Shown here: positions 24,466-36,500 of the stretch, piece by piece
How the letters are laid out: every line of letters begins with the position of its first letter
Position numbering within the stretch: position 1 is the stretch's first letter
Notes under the pieces: generated by a model
Told to the model about the DNA's origin: nothing
What the model saw: only the letters and a program-made list of their open reading frames with translations
The model's database searches: none
DNA from: Chrysemys picta bellii
Lineage: Eukaryota; Chordata; Testudines; Emydidae
Direction: 5' to 3'
Length of the DNA: 64,000 nucleotides
Assembly (NCBI RefSeq): GCF_011386835.1
Contig: NC_088792.1
Coordinates: 66,155,287 to 66,219,286 of the forward strand
Made by a program: the position numbers and the translations under genes

Positions 24466-24960
24466 TGAGTAAGTTGCTGAAGATCACACTGGGAACTGAA
24501 CCCGGGTCTCCCAAGTGCCAGGTTAACTCATCCTTCCTCTCACAAAGCAGTGCCTTCAAACTTCTTTCATCATTTTCTTTCATCATTTCTACACACAGGG
24601 CTGTCATAACAGGTGGCTTTTAAAACAGATTAAGAGTTTACCCAAATGAAACATATGTTGCATCATATTCTTATCTAAGCCATAATACTTTTTATCACAA
24701 CTGAGTAAAATACAGATAGGCTTTCATTTACACAGGCTTTTTTATACTTAAGTACATTGTTTGCTTTTCAACCATTTTCCTAGATATGGTATCCAGAAAA
24801 ATAGGTAGGTACACAGGTTTTCTTAATGTATATATTTGCTTAAAATGTGTATTAGTTACCTAAAATCTGGAACAGCTCCTTCAGAAACACTGATGTCCCA
24901 TGGAAGATATATTTAAGCAATTATTTATATTTCATATTAGTTAAAGCAGTTATTCTCCTA
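24466..24960. other. Intergenic DNA, nothing recognised
   Basis: AT-rich spacer without a supported feature. Confidence 0.4.
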
Positions 24961-24964
24961 CCAA

Positions 24965-25175
24965 TAATAATACCTAGCTCTTCAATACCACATAGATCTC
25001 AAAGTATTTTTCAATGGTAAAGATAATTATCCCCATTTTATAAATTGGGAAACTGAGGCATGGAGCAATACAATGACTTATCCAAGGTTACACAGCAGAG
25101 CTGTAGCCATGTCAATAACAGAACCCTGGTTTCCTGTCTTCCAAGCCACTGATCTAACCACTAGGCAATGCTGTC
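24965..25175 (-). repeat. MIR SINE
   Basis: The reverse complement of the MIR consensus is clear: CCCCATTTTATAAATTGGGA, AACTGAGGCATGGAG, AAGGTTACACAGCAGAGCT, then CCACTGATCTAACCACTAGG. Nearly full length. Confidence 0.88.
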
Positions 25176-25459
25176 TGTTCATGTATTGAATAAGCAGCAT
25201 ATCCAACTATGAAAGCTGTCCAAGGCCTTGAACCAGCAATCAGCATCACAAGGTTGGAGTTTCATTTGCTTCAATGGGGCTTGACATGGCCTCAGATGTC
25301 CACCCATGCCAAGCCAATTGCTTGGTGAGGGCATAAATTAACAATCAGACGTTTTCTTTTTAAAGGCCTACAGTTCTGCATTCATGATGAAATTCAGCCA
25401 TTGCTGCACCAGGACTGAGTAAATTGACTTTCTGCAGGGAATTCTGTAGGAGTGGAGGA

Positions 25460-26546
25460 TGTGATGCTGTATGGAATCTGGGGGACACTTGAGGATATTA
25501 TGAATATCAATATTGTAAAATTGCAATGAGTTGTGCCATGTAGGCCATATAAGGTATCTGCAAAAATGTTATTATTTACCAGAGATTATAATCTCATTTA
25601 TGTGTTTGTATCACCTTTGTATTATGAGTTATAGATATGGATGTATGTCTGTATTTCAAACTTGTGCCATGCTTCTCGGTGACACCCCCAGACAGTTTGG
25701 CATCAGCACTGCCTTACCTGCTTGATGGCCCATTAAGGACCATCAGTTATACAACTGACCCATTAAGAGAAGGCATATACACCTCATGACTCAGCAAGGC
25801 ATGCAGGGACATGCCTATGGACAGAACTCTAAGGCTTCCAAGCCATGTGCTGGTCAGCTTGTGTTTGAAACAAAAGAAGCACAGGACACATGGCAAAAGA
25901 CTATAAAAGGCAGCTGCATCTTCTCCATTTTGTCTTCAGTCCTGCTTCTTACCTCTCGAGGAACTTTGCTACAAACTAACACTCTGAACAAAAGACTGAA
26001 TGACCCATCCAAGCTGTGGATGTATTCCAGAGGGAATTTCAAGCCAGCAAAGTCATCAATACTGCTAGGAACCTGATGTATGGACTTTGAATCTTTGTAT
26101 GTACGTGACTGTTTTACCATTTAACATCTCTCTTCTTGTTCTTTTTTCTTTATAATAAACCTTTGGTTTTAGACACTAAAGGATTGGCTGGCAGCGTGGT
26201 ATTTTGGGTAAGATCCAAACCTATACTGACCTAGTAATGTAGCTGGCCTTTGGGGTCAGAAGAACATTTTGTATATGTGAGCAGAGTTTTTTAAAATAAC
26301 TTCTCACTGTACTGGACCTAGGTGCTGATTGGGAGCCAGAGAACTTGAATGCAATAAAGGGGACTGTGTGATTTCTTTTTTGCTTCTTGATAATCAGAGT
26401 GGGGGATCAGAAGCACAGTCTGTGACTGGTTGGGGAGTTTAACTTCAGTGTTACCCACCAGTTTTGGGAGTGTCTGCTCTCCCTTTTGCAGCCTGCCCTG
26501 ACCTTGGCATTCCCAGTGAGGGTTGCCCCAGACACCATGGGTCACA
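25460..26546 (+). mobile_element. Solo LTR of an endogenous retrovirus-like element
   Basis: It begins TGTGATGCTG and ends GGGTCACA, and is flanked by an exact 5-bp target duplication GAGGA (25455-25459 and 26547-26551). A TATAAAA box lies at 25902-25908 and a poly(A) signal AATAAA at 26154-26159, in the right order for U3-R-U5. No gag, pol or env sequence accompanies it, so it is a solo LTR. The 1.09-kb length and 5-bp duplication fit an LTR retroelement; the exact family is not determined. Confidence 0.85.
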
Positions 26547-26551
26547 GAGGA

Positions 26552-27511
26552 ATAGAATAGACAAGCCATGAGCGGATAGTCCAGGGCTTCAGAGGCTCCT
26601 ATTCTAGTCTGTGTACTGGATTTGCCACCCCTTCTAATCTTCCGAGGAAAAGGTTCCCTGTCACCAGATCTGCATAGTTATCAGTCTAATGGCCCCTTCC
26701 ACGCCCTCCCTGATGCTCCCTCTAACAATCTACTCATAACCAGTGGAGACCTTCCCTGAAAGTGCAAAGACACCCAGGAGTGGCTGCTCAGCTTGCACGT
26801 CTCTCTTGCAGTCATGCTGCCCCACAGCTGGGCTCAGCTGCTACCAAAGGCCTCCAGGAGTCCTCTGCTGTGAGATGAATTTTCACAGTTGGGCCTGCAA
26901 ACCCTCACATGTGCCTAGCTTTACACGTTCCAGTAGCCCCCTGTGTTTGTGGGATTGGACCCTAAGTCCTCAGAGGATACTCGGCAGCAGCAGGTAGAAA
27001 ATTGTTTGCCTAATCTTACAGTAATTAAAATATCAACCAGAGCACAGCACCAGAAAATACATGGCTATGGTGCTGCTTATTTTTACATGAGGTAACTAAA
27101 GCTTTCTCAACATACAACTGACTCATTCGGTTATTTGTCTTACATCCAGATATATGTTTAATCAAATATGGTGAACACAGACAAAGTCATTTTCCCAGCA
27201 AAAACTTCTTTTCGAAAAGAGAGGCAATTCTGGCTAATGAATTCAGACACTGTTGATTATTTCCTAAAAAGGTAAAACTGAACCAGCATAAAATATAAGG
27301 GCAAGTGTCTCCGTGTTTCTAGATTTGAATGTGTACATGATCAGAGCAGCTTAGGAAACTTGTTTTACTGCCTCACCACAGGAACTCAGGCTGCGCTTTC
27401 TGGTGAGAGAACGAACATCTGCTAGAAAGTCCAGGGCGGAGGGGGGCACAGCACCACAAGGTGCTTCCAGCTTCACCTGGAGGCACAGAGCCAATCTGTG
27501 GCTCCCAGAAA
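26552..27511. other. Intergenic DNA, nothing recognised
   Basis: Short frames only, none with a domain. Confidence 0.4.
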
Positions 27512-27821
27512 GGATATGGCTACACAACTGCCGGGGAGGTGCTTCCCAGCATGGGTAGACAGACAAGTGCAAGCTGTGCTCAAGCTAGCCTGCTAAAAAT
27601 AGCAGTGTGGCTACAGCAGCATGGGCAGCAGCGTCAGCTAGCCACCCAAGCACAAACCTGCCTGACCACTCTGGGTGCTTATTCAGGTGGCAAGCCCGAG
27701 CCGCTGCCCATGCCATTGCATCCACACGGCTATTTTTAGCACCTTAGCTCAAGCAGAGCTAGTACGTGTCTGTCTATTCACACTGGAAAGCATGCGCTCC
27801 TCTGCAGAGTAGACATACTCC
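27512..27821. mobile_element. Harbinger-type MITE
   Basis: The ends GGATATGGCTACACA and GAGTAGACATACTCC are diverged Harbinger termini. Internal inverted arms CTAAAAATAGCAGTGTGG and CACACGGCTATTTTTAG match the 24169-24465 copy. Confidence 0.62.
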
Positions 27822-28756
27822 AAGTGGGAAGGGGAGGAGATGTGGCCAGTGCATCCAGGAAATGTGCTCATTCAGCACAGCCTCTACTGTCAGTTAAAGC
27901 TGCTCTCCACTGATGGAATCTGATGGGAGGAGATGCAGTGGTTCAAAGTTGCACGCACCTGCACCCACAGTGATGAATCAAGCCCGGCCTCTTTGCAAGT
28001 TTTGTTATAGTTATCTGTACCTGTGGGATATGCCACTGATTCACTATGTGATCTTGGACAATCACTTCAGCTAAAATCCTGGACCTGGTAACTAGCCTGG
28101 ATAGTGAAAGTAGGTATTGGGTAGGTGCATGGGAATGGGTGAAGGCTGGGGACGAGAGGTAAGAGTCAAATGAGAGGATGCCATGAAGTTGCCAGTGGCT
28201 AAAGTAATCTACATGGGGGCCTTACATCTCTGTCCCTCACACCACGGTGGAATGTGCGGGGATGAGAAACAGGGTATTTGCTCATCAACAGACATTGGTC
28301 CCACACGCCATGCCTGCTGTTTCCCTTTTTCCTTGCAATGCAGGCCAGAGAACTCACAAGGAGCTGAATTCTGTGGGGTTGCACACCCTCTGCGGAGCCC
28401 CCCCCCCCTCCAAACTCCTGCATTAACAGTGAAATTAACACTGTTTCAGCAACAAAACTCTATGAGCCCAATACAGGGGGCTAGATTTGCCCCTTAGAGC
28501 CAGATCTTAAACAATGCATGTGCACTTTTTCATGTGGCCATCTTAGGCATGTGCAACCTCAGACATGAGTCCATTTTGGCCTTGCAAGCTATTAGGTCTT
28601 GAGTAAACACATTTGCATACAACTGTGCAAAGCTCAGCTTATACACACACTGGTATTCGTGTGCCCTAAATCAGGTGGTCAGGTGCATGTGCACCTTTGA
28701 CGACTTAACCTATCTATGTGTGCTGTGACTATCCAAGTGTGAAATGGGTATAATAA
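27822..28756. other. Intergenic DNA, nothing recognised
   Basis: A C-rich tract near 28397-28410 and a weak SINE-core-like piece near 28040. No supported gene. Confidence 0.4.
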
Positions 28757-29311
28757 AGGAGATAAAACAGGAGTGATATCATGGTAGGGGTCTACTATAG
28801 ATCACCAGATTAGAAGGAGAAGGTGGATAAGGCATTTATAGAACAAATAACAGAAATATCCAAAACACAAAACCTGGTATTAATGGGGAACTTTAGCTAC
28901 CCAGACATCTGTTGAAAAGTAATACATCAAAAAACAAAATGTCCTAACAAGGAGGAATTGGTTGTGAATCTGAAGGCTGATGGCAATTTGGATGAAAGTG
29001 ACCATGAAATGATAGATGTTATGATTCTAAGGAAATGAAGGAGTGAGAGCAGCAGAATACGGACAACTGACTTTAAAAAACCCAGACATTAACAAACTTA
29101 GAGATCTGGTAGGTAAGATCTCATGGGAAGAAAATCTAAGAGAAAAAAGAGTTCAGGAGAGCTGGCAATTTCTCAAGGAAACAATATTAAAGGTGCAATA
29201 GCATTATCCCAATGTGAAGGAAAGATAGGAAGAATAGTAAGATGCCAAAATGACACTATCCGGAGCTTTTTCATGACTTGAAAATCAAAAAGAATCCTAC
29301 AAAAAATGAAA

Positions 29312-30243
29312 ACATGGAGATACTGGGCAATCCACTGCCGCAGGTTCTTTGGCAGACCTGCTTTGTTTCTTCCCTCATTAAGGGTAACTTTCCCGCACCA
29401 CTCTGCCATCATCAGGGGGGACCATTGCTGCACACAGGCGAGCCGCATAAAGGCCAGGGCGGAAGCCATAGTCTTGGAGAAGACTCTCCCTTGATTCCCT
29501 GCTCACCCTCAGCAGCGAGATATCTTCCATAATAAACAAAGCCTGTGGAAAATGTGGGGACAAGAATAATAATCAGGCCACCCCTACAGTGCTGGCTCTT
29601 CCGAAGAGCCACATGCCCAGTGTACAGTACATTTCCCCTGCTCCTGCGGTTACTCACCATTTTGCAGGTCTTGGGGCTCATGTGTGCTTGCCTGGGGTCA
29701 GCCAGTTAGTGACAGCACCTCCATGAATGCCACAAGCAATCTCATGTTGTAGCTACTACACGTAGCGAGATCAATATCAAACGCGTCCTGCCTTTGTAGT
29801 TTAAGAAATAACTCCACTGCCACTCGTGATGTGTTAGTGCGAGCAAGCAGCACATTGATCAACAGTGCGGGATCCATTCCTGCAGACCGAAGAGGCAGGG
29901 CACGCAGTACACAAACCGTTGAAAGATGGTGCCAAATGCGGACGGAATCACATGGATTGCTGGGATGTGAAGCAATGCATCATGAGACATTGGGACAGGA
30001 CCCAGGATGCCCCGTGACCCACTTCACCTTCCCACAACTCTTAGCGGCAGAAGAGGAAGAGATGCTCTGTGGGATAGCTGCCCAGAGTGCACCGCTCCGA
30101 ATACCGAGGCAAATGCCGCAAATGTGAACACACTATTGCGCAGGCAGCTGACAGTGTGAACACACAACAGTAGTTTTCCTTCAGCGCTCTCTGAGCGGTG
30201 ATATAACTGCCAGCAATATAATTCTGCCAGTGCAGACATACCC
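29312..30243. mobile_element. Left-truncated Harbinger element
   Basis: The right end GCAGACATACCC followed by TTA is a Harbinger terminus. The sequence just inside it (TGTGGGATAGCTGCCCAGAGTG-type) parallels 5990-6015 of the complete element. The left end has no terminal repeat; the copy starts abruptly at the CR1 junction in sequence comparable to the intron of the complete element (near 2205-2360). A deletion probably removed its left part together with adjacent CR1 sequence. Confidence 0.7.
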
Positions 30244-31588
30244 TTAGATGTATTCAAGTCAGTAGGGTCTGATGAAATTCATCCTAGGGTATTTAAGGAA
30301 CTAGCTGAAACAATCTCAGAACCATTAGTGATTATCTTTGAGAACTCATAAACAATGGTCGAAGTCCCAGAGGACAGGAAAAGGGCAAATATATTACTTA
30401 TCTTTAAAAAGGAAAACAAACAAGACCTGGGGAATTATAGCCCAGTCAACCTAACTTCCATACCTGAAATGATACTGGAACAAATTATTAAACAATCGGT
30501 TTGTAAGCATCTAGAGAACATAGGATTATAAGGACTAGCCAATAGGTATGCACTAAGAACAAATCATGCCAAACCAATCAAATTTCCTTCTTTGACAGGG
30601 TTACTGGCCTACTGGATAAGCAAGAAGCTGTAAACATTGTATACCTTGATTTTAGGAAGGCTTTTGACACAACCTCAATTGGCATTTTCATAAGCAAACT
30701 AGAGAAACGTGGCCTTGATGAAATTACTATAAGGTGGGTGCATAACTGGGTTGAAAGACCATAGTCAAAAAGTAGTTATCAATGGTTCTCTGTCAAACTG
30801 GGAGCAGATATCTAGTGGGGTCCCTCAAGAGTCTTACCTGGCTCTGGTACTTTTCAATATTTCCATTAATGATTTATATAATGGAGTGGAGGGTATGGTT
30901 ATAAAATTTGTAGACAACACCAAGCTGAGAAGGAAGACAGGATTAGAATTCAAAATGTCTTTGACAAATTGGGGGATTGTTCTGAAATCAACAAGACAAA
31001 ATTTAATAAAGACAAGTGCAAATTACTACTCTTATGAAGGAAAAATCAAATGCACAACTACAAAATGAGGAATATCTAGCTAGGCAGTAAATTTCAGAAA
31101 AGGATCTGTAGGTTATAGTGGATCACAGATTGAATATGAGTCAAAAATGTGATGTAATTGTGAAAAAGACAAATATCATTTCGGTGTATGTTATCAAGAG
31201 TGTCATATGTAAGGCACTGGAAGCACCTCTCCTGTTCTAGTAGGCACTGGTCAAGCCTCAGCTGGAGTGCTGTGTCCAGTTCTGGGATCTACACATCAAG
31301 AAAGATGTGGATAAACTGGAAAGAGTCCACAAAAGACCAACAACAATGATGAAAGGTTTCGAAAACCTAACCTAGGAGGAAAGATTAAGAGAAAAGGTTA
31401 AGGTTCTTGAGAAAAGATGACTTGGGGGAGGGGAGACCTGATAACATTCGTCCAATATTTTAAGGGCTGTTATAAAGAGGACGATGATCAATTGTCTTCC
31501 CTGTCCACTGGAAGTAGGACCAAAAATAATGGGCTTAATCTGTAGCAAGAGAGATTACGGTTAAATATTAGGGAAAACTTTCCAACTA

Positions 31589-31776
31589 CACCGCTACCTC
31601 GATATAACGTGACCCAATATAACACAAATTTGGATATAATGCGGTAAAGCAGTGCTCCGGGGGGGCGGGGCTGCGCACTCCGGTGGATCAAAACAAGTTT
31701 GATATAACGCGGTTTCACCTATAACGCGGTAAGATTTTTTGGCTCCCGAGGACAGTGTTATATCGAGGTAGAGGTG
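31589..31776. mobile_element. Mariner-like MITE in CR1
   Basis: It is bounded by TA dinucleotides (31587-31588, 31777-31778). The inverted termini are CACCGCTACCTCGATATAAC and its right-hand partner ATATCGAGGTAGAGGTG. It contains repeated ATATAACGCGG motifs and is the reverse-oriented sister of 33114-33611. Non-coding. Confidence 0.82.
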
Positions 31777-31926
31777 TATAAGGGTAGTTAAGGACTGGAA
31801 TAGGCTTCCAAGGAAGGTTGTGGAATCCTCATCACTGGAGGTTTTTAAGAACAGGTTAGAAAAACACCTGCGAGTAATGGTCTTGGTATAGTTGGTTCTA
31901 CCTCAGAGCAAGGGGTTGGACTAGAT

Positions 31927-32330
31927 CAGTGGTTCTCAACCAGGCATACATGTACCCTTGGCGGTGCACAGAGGTCTTCCAGGGGATGCATCAAATCATC
32001 TAGATATTTGCCTAGTTTTACAACAGGCTACATGAAAAGCACTAGCAAAGTCAGTTCAAACTAAAATTTCATACAAACAATAACTTGGTTATACTGCTCT
32101 ATATGCTATATCAGTATTTCTCAACTGGGGGTCATGATTTACCTTATAATTATATGGTAAAAATGAGAACATAAACAATTTTTCAGTAATAGTGTGCTGT
32201 GACACTTTTGTATTTTTTATGTCTGCTTTTGTAAGCAAGTAGTTTTTAAGTGAGGTGAAACTTGAGGGTACACAAGACAAATCAGACTCCTGAAAGGGAT
32301 ACAGTAGTCTGGAAAGGTTGAGAACCACTG
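31927..32330. mobile_element. Non-autonomous hAT element with exact 8-bp TSD
   Basis: It begins CAGTGGTTCTCAACC and ends GGTTGAGAACCACTG, a perfect 15-bp inverted repeat. The CR1 target GACTAGAT is duplicated exactly (31919-31926 and 32331-32338). The body is AT-rich and non-coding. Confidence 0.92.
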
Positions 32331-32385
32331 GACTAGATGACCTCTCAAGTTCCCTTTCAGCCCTACATTTCTATGATTCTGTGAT

Positions 32386-32842
32386 AATACTTTTCTCTCT
32401 TACAAACATGTTATAAGACTTAATTAATTAAGGTTCATAAAACACTTTGAGAACCTAGCCTGAAAGGCATTACAAAAGTTGCAAAATAATATTTTTATTC
32501 TAAAGGATAAGATATTGCATCCAATATTTCAATTCTGACTGAATTTAAAATGTCAGTTTTCTGCTCTTTCATAGAGCAGATGTATCCACACTACCTCCAG
32601 GAGGAGAGGTGACACCTTTCATATTATATAGTATCAGATTTCATCTGAACAAATGTTGCCAACTTTGCCCAATATATGACCAGTTCTAGGCCTTGATCCA
32701 CATGAACTGCTCGCATTGATATCAGTGAAAATTTCACTGAAGATAAAGAGCAGTATATGGCACTATATAGGTTCTGGTGTGAGTTTTTGCCCATTGGCAC
32801 TATGTTAAGCCATCAAAGCAAAACTTAGAAGGTTCTTCTTAT
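32386..32842. other. Intergenic DNA, nothing recognised
   Basis: AT-rich spacer; a weak fold-back piece lies near 32690-32750. Confidence 0.4.
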
Positions 32843-32990
32843 TATTTATTTGTATTGCGATAGCACCTAGTAGCCATATATCAGTCATGGACCGGAGCGT
32901 TGTTAATAGGCATGGGGACCAGGGCCCCATTGTGCTAGGTGCTGTACAAACAAAGCAGAAAAAGATAGTCCCTGCCTCCAGTACCCAATA
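32843..32990. repeat. Dispersed amniote repeat fragment
   Basis: It contains GCGATAGCACCTAGTAGCC, GGGCCCCATTGTGCTAGG and TGCTGTACAAACAAAGCAG, a motif order I recognise as a common interspersed repeat of sauropsid genomes. I do not assign a class. A related short tail (CCCCAAAGAGTTTACAA) occurs at 13247-13262. Confidence 0.55.
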
Positions 32991-33113
32991 TTAAATCTAA
33001 AATTGATCTGTCTTGATAGCTTTTGTCACACAATATTTAAATTCATAACTTAATGTTTCTAACCGCAGTTCATATTTCTTTTCACACACCAATCATTCTT
33101 GCAGCTCAAAATA

Positions 33114-33611
33114 CACCTCTACACCAATATAACGCTGTCCTCGGGAGCCAAAAAATCTTACTGCGTTATAGGCAGCGGCAGCTCCGGGCACCAGCGCTCC
33201 AAGCGTGTGCCTGGGGCAGCAAGCTGCGGGGAGTGCCCTGCTAGTCTCTGTGAGGGCGGCAGTCAGGCCGCCTTCAGCGGCATGCCTGCGGGAGGTCCTC
33301 CGATCCTGTGGATTCGGCAGCAATTCGGCGGCGGATACGCTGAAGCCACGGGACCGGCAGACCTCCCGCAGGCATGCCGCTGAATCCGCGGGACTGGGGA
33401 CCTCCCGCAGCCAAGCCGCCGAAGGCGGTCTGCCTGCCGTGCTTGGGGCAGCAAAAAAGCTAGAGCCGCCCCTGGTTATAGGTGAAACCGCGTTATATTG
33501 AACTTGCTTTGATCCACCGGAGTGCGCAGCCCGGCCCCCCCAGAGTGCTGCTTTACTGCGTTATATCCAAATTCACGTTATATCGGGTCGTGTTACATCG
33601 GGGTAGAGGTG
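33114..33611. mobile_element. Mariner-like MITE split by a hAT insertion
   Basis: TA flanks (33112-33113, 33612-33613) bracket CACCTCTACACCAATATAAC and its inverted partner GTTACATCGGGGTAGAGGTG. The element is interrupted between 33172 and 33475 by a hAT element. Without the insert its length is similar to the 188-bp copy at 31589-31776. Confidence 0.85.
33173..33474. mobile_element. GC-rich hAT-type element nested in a MITE
   Basis: It is bracketed by an exact 8-bp target duplication GTTATAGG (33165-33172 and 33475-33482). The ends CAGCGGCAGCTCC and GAGCCGCCCCTG are inverted repeats. GC-rich, with internal inverted repeats around GACCTCCCGCAGGCATGCCG and its complement. Same family as 17424-17643. 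The frames on both strands here are compositional. Confidence 0.88.
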
Positions 33612-33786
33612 TACATTAATTTGTTGAATATGATACAGTAGATAAACTGGTGTAGACATGCATTACCTCTAAATAGCATCTGTGCAATTGTTTATTTATA
33701 ATCAGGGGCACAATATCTCAGGCATTTAAAAATATGTGTTTTTGAGTTACAACGATGACCAGATTAGGGATTCCAAATATGTAATT

Positions 33787-33809
33787 CTTTCTTTCTTTCT
33801 TTCTTTCTT
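33787..33809. repeat. (TTTC)n microsatellite
   Basis: About six copies of TTTC. Confidence 0.9.
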
Positions 33810-34156
33810 GTAAAGTGATCATTGCTACCATTCAAAACTGTAGGGGTGTGTAGAGATGAGTTTCACCAAATGAGTTTCACTAATGTCTTCATTCAGGTAA
33901 AAATTTCACTGAAGTCAATGGGAATTTGGCGTGAATGAGAATATGCAACTATAATATATACAGAATATGTAACATGGCTGAGTTAATATTGCATTAAACC
34001 ACAACTCTTTCCTGATGTTTGGATAGACCTGAAGACTAGTGGGAGTATAGTTAGGCCAATGCTAAGTGCTTATGAAAATCTTACCCTTATACCACACCAT
34101 ATCGTCATGTATTCAGAGTCTCTCTCATTCTCTCTGAGGCAGGGACAGTGTTAATT

Positions 34157-34182
34157 AAAAAAAAAAAGAAGAAGAAGAAGAA
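34157..34182. repeat. A-rich (GAA)n microsatellite
   Basis: Poly-A passing into five GAA units. Confidence 0.85.
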
Positions 34183-34423
34183 ATAGAAGTTATTCAGATA
34201 AGTAAATAGCCTCCAGATCAACCTGGGATCAGATTTGAGATTGGTGCTCATTTGGAAGCACTCGACTACTTACAGAAATGGTAGGTACAATACATAATAC
34301 TTATTCAGGTCAAAAATGGTTTTGCATGTATTGCAAACTGTCTGTAGTTTAAGGTTTTTGTTTATATTAAAAAATAATGTGCTTTGGTTCAAAGAGGAAT
34401 TTACTCCTATGTCTTGTGATATA

Positions 34424-34480
34424 CAGGAAGTCAAACTAGATTATCCCTTCTGACCTTATAATCTATGAAATTTATGAATC
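34424..34480 (+). repeat. CR1 3'-end fragment
   Basis: It retains GGAAGTCAAACTAGATTATC, CCTTCTGACCTTATAATC and TATGAAATTTATGAA, matching the CR1 3' tail. Only the last 55 bases remain. Confidence 0.75.
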
Positions 34481-36071
34481 TTTCTCTCTGCATGAGTAAC
34501 ACTGAGTGATTTACAAAAAATAAATCTGTAGCTAGAATTCTTAACATCTGAACTTCAGTACAGGACAACTGCCAAGATACTGTAGGTCCATGTTTAGGTC
34601 TAGTAACATAGTTACTTTACAAAATGTATTAACTTATGCATTATATTGTATGAGTACGTTTTAGAAGGACCTTGGAAATGACAAGCCAATGTTCTGTGTT
34701 TTAACCCAACACCTCTACTCTGTAATTCATTATTTATTGTCTTTAGCTCTGTAATCCTGCAATATTGTGAATTTAGTGTCTCACAGCAAATGGGGGATGT
34801 GCTTTGCTTCTCTGGCTATGTGATGCTCTATCTGAGAAAAATATCTTCTAACATCTATAGAGGTTTTGATTAATAGGATGTGCTGCAGGATTTTTTGGAT
34901 GAAGAAAATCAAGTGAATTAAAATCATTTGGATAATGTTATAGATAATTTACAATAGAAAATGTGATACACACAAAAAATATTTAGGGTACAGAGTCTAG
35001 CAATTTCTTTAAAATTTCACACAAGTCTAGACTACAAACAATGGTACAGTTAGGAAAAAACTGGAAGGCAAAATATAACCACCATGCCACCTGAACAATG
35101 CCCTTGCTTATCTCAGGCTATATTTTAGATCCACTTCCAAAGTATTTTTCTAAATCATAAAATTCTCTTGAGCTCTATTTCCTAAAGACAAACTGGTCTG
35201 TAAAGATACATCAGTCAAGCAGAAGATTAATTCCTGTTGCATAAAGTTGTTTTTGGCACAAAAGTCAATATTTAGAAGACAGAAAGCAGTTGTATTATGC
35301 AAGTTAGCAGAGTGCATAAATCTTTGCAGCAGGTTATAGCAAGATTACGATACTATCCACAGGTAATATGATGGAAGCATTTCCTTAGCAGAGCCTTCCT
35401 AATCGTGGTCATCCATTTAACGGTGTGAGCCAAGTTAACGAGGTCATACTGAATCACTTCTTGTCACTTTCCTTTTGGATGCAATCAGACCAAATATAAA
35501 ACAGTAATATATTAAAAGAGGTCACAAAACACAGTAGTTCTGTAAAGAGTGAGCTGTCTATATAAGGCTGTGAGCCAGATTTTGCCTTAGATTAAGCAAT
35601 GGGATGCACAGGCCCCGAAAAGCAGATTAAAACCCCAGAACCTAGGAAAACCATGTTGGTAAAATAACCTTGCTCAATCTGGCTATCTTGCAAAATTCCA
35701 GTTAGGTTCTAAGGCTCACCAAGCCACAAAGTCTGCTCGGGGCAGGGGTACAATTATTTATTTACTTCTGCAGATTCAAGTTACGTTCTTTGGCTAGACT
35801 TCTTGGCAACTTTTGAAATGGTAGCATCAAGGGCATCCGAAGGGATGAGGTGAGACTGCACTGTCAAAAATTCCAGCCAACTTGAATGCTGCTAGAGCAG
35901 TGGCTCGCAGTAGGACCAGTCTTCCCCAGAGCTAGCAACAGGTGGCCCCACCCCTGGAAAGACACTTTGTTTCCATTTCCATTTCCCCAGCCCATCTCTC
36001 AAACCACGCCGCCTTGAGGCAGGGGAAACCCATTACTGTATTATCAGCTATGCTTTCTTTTGACACGGGTT
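34481..36071. other. Intergenic DNA, nothing recognised
   Basis: AT-rich; no gene or named repeat supported. Confidence 0.4.
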
Positions 36072-36136
36072 GGGCTTGATCTAAAGTCCAAGTCAACTGG
36101 AGTTTTTCCATTGATTTCAATGGGCTTTGGATCAGC
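36072..36136. repeat. Fold-back (palindromic) interspersed repeat
   Basis: The arms GGGCTTGATCTAAAGTCCA and GGGCTTTGGATCAGC pair as an imperfect hairpin around a GGAGTTTTTCCATTG centre. Same pattern as 42057-42131. Confidence 0.65.
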
Positions 36137-36315
36137 AATGTTGGGGGACTGATGGAAACAGCTTTGGTTTGATCTGAGTCCTTTTGACAACATCATTCAG
36201 CAGCAGAGGCTATTCTTTAAGGCCCTCTCTTTGTGCTGTGGTGTGCTTTTGGGATCAGCGTTAGCATCATTCCTCTTCCCTTTTTCAAAAAGTCACGGCA
36301 GAGAGACAGCACAGT

Positions 36316-36500
36316 TCATGTTTAAGTGGCTGGACTAGGAGTCAGGAAACCTGGGTACTATTCTTGGCTCTGCCATTGGCAGGTTGTGTGACCTTGGACA
36401 AGCCACTTTGCCTTTCTGTGCCTCAGTTTCCCCATCTGTAAAATGAGAACAAAGATCGTTACCTTCCTTTGTACAGTACCTTGAAATCTTACATATGAGC
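36316..36500 (+). repeat. MIR SINE
   Basis: Clear MIR order: AAGTGGCTGGACTAGGAGTC, GGCTCTGCCATTGGCAGG, TTGTGTGACCTTGGACAAG, CTCAGTTTCCCCATCTGTAA, then a decayed 3' part. Confidence 0.92.

Larger units (their letters stand above)
28757..32385 (+). mobile_element. CR1 LINE relic carrying nested insertions
   Basis: Plus-strand CR1 with decayed endonuclease sequence (28757-29310; a GNFSYPDIC-like string marks it), reverse transcriptase (30244-31060; LDFRKAFDT, SGVPQESYLA and FVDNTK in place of FADDTK), the C-terminal region (31080-31920) and the CR1 3' end with TTTCTATGATTCTGTGA at about 32368-32384. It contains many stops. Three other elements interrupt it: a truncated Harbinger at 29312-30243, a mariner-like MITE at 31589-31776 and a hAT element at 31927-32330. 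Part of the CR1 body between the endonuclease and RT is missing. Confidence 0.88.

Noticed and set aside
30751..31068. Host gene from the 105-aa frame with an SGVPQES motif
   Set aside because: This is CR1 reverse transcriptase debris (SGVPQ... and FVDNTK), not a host protein.
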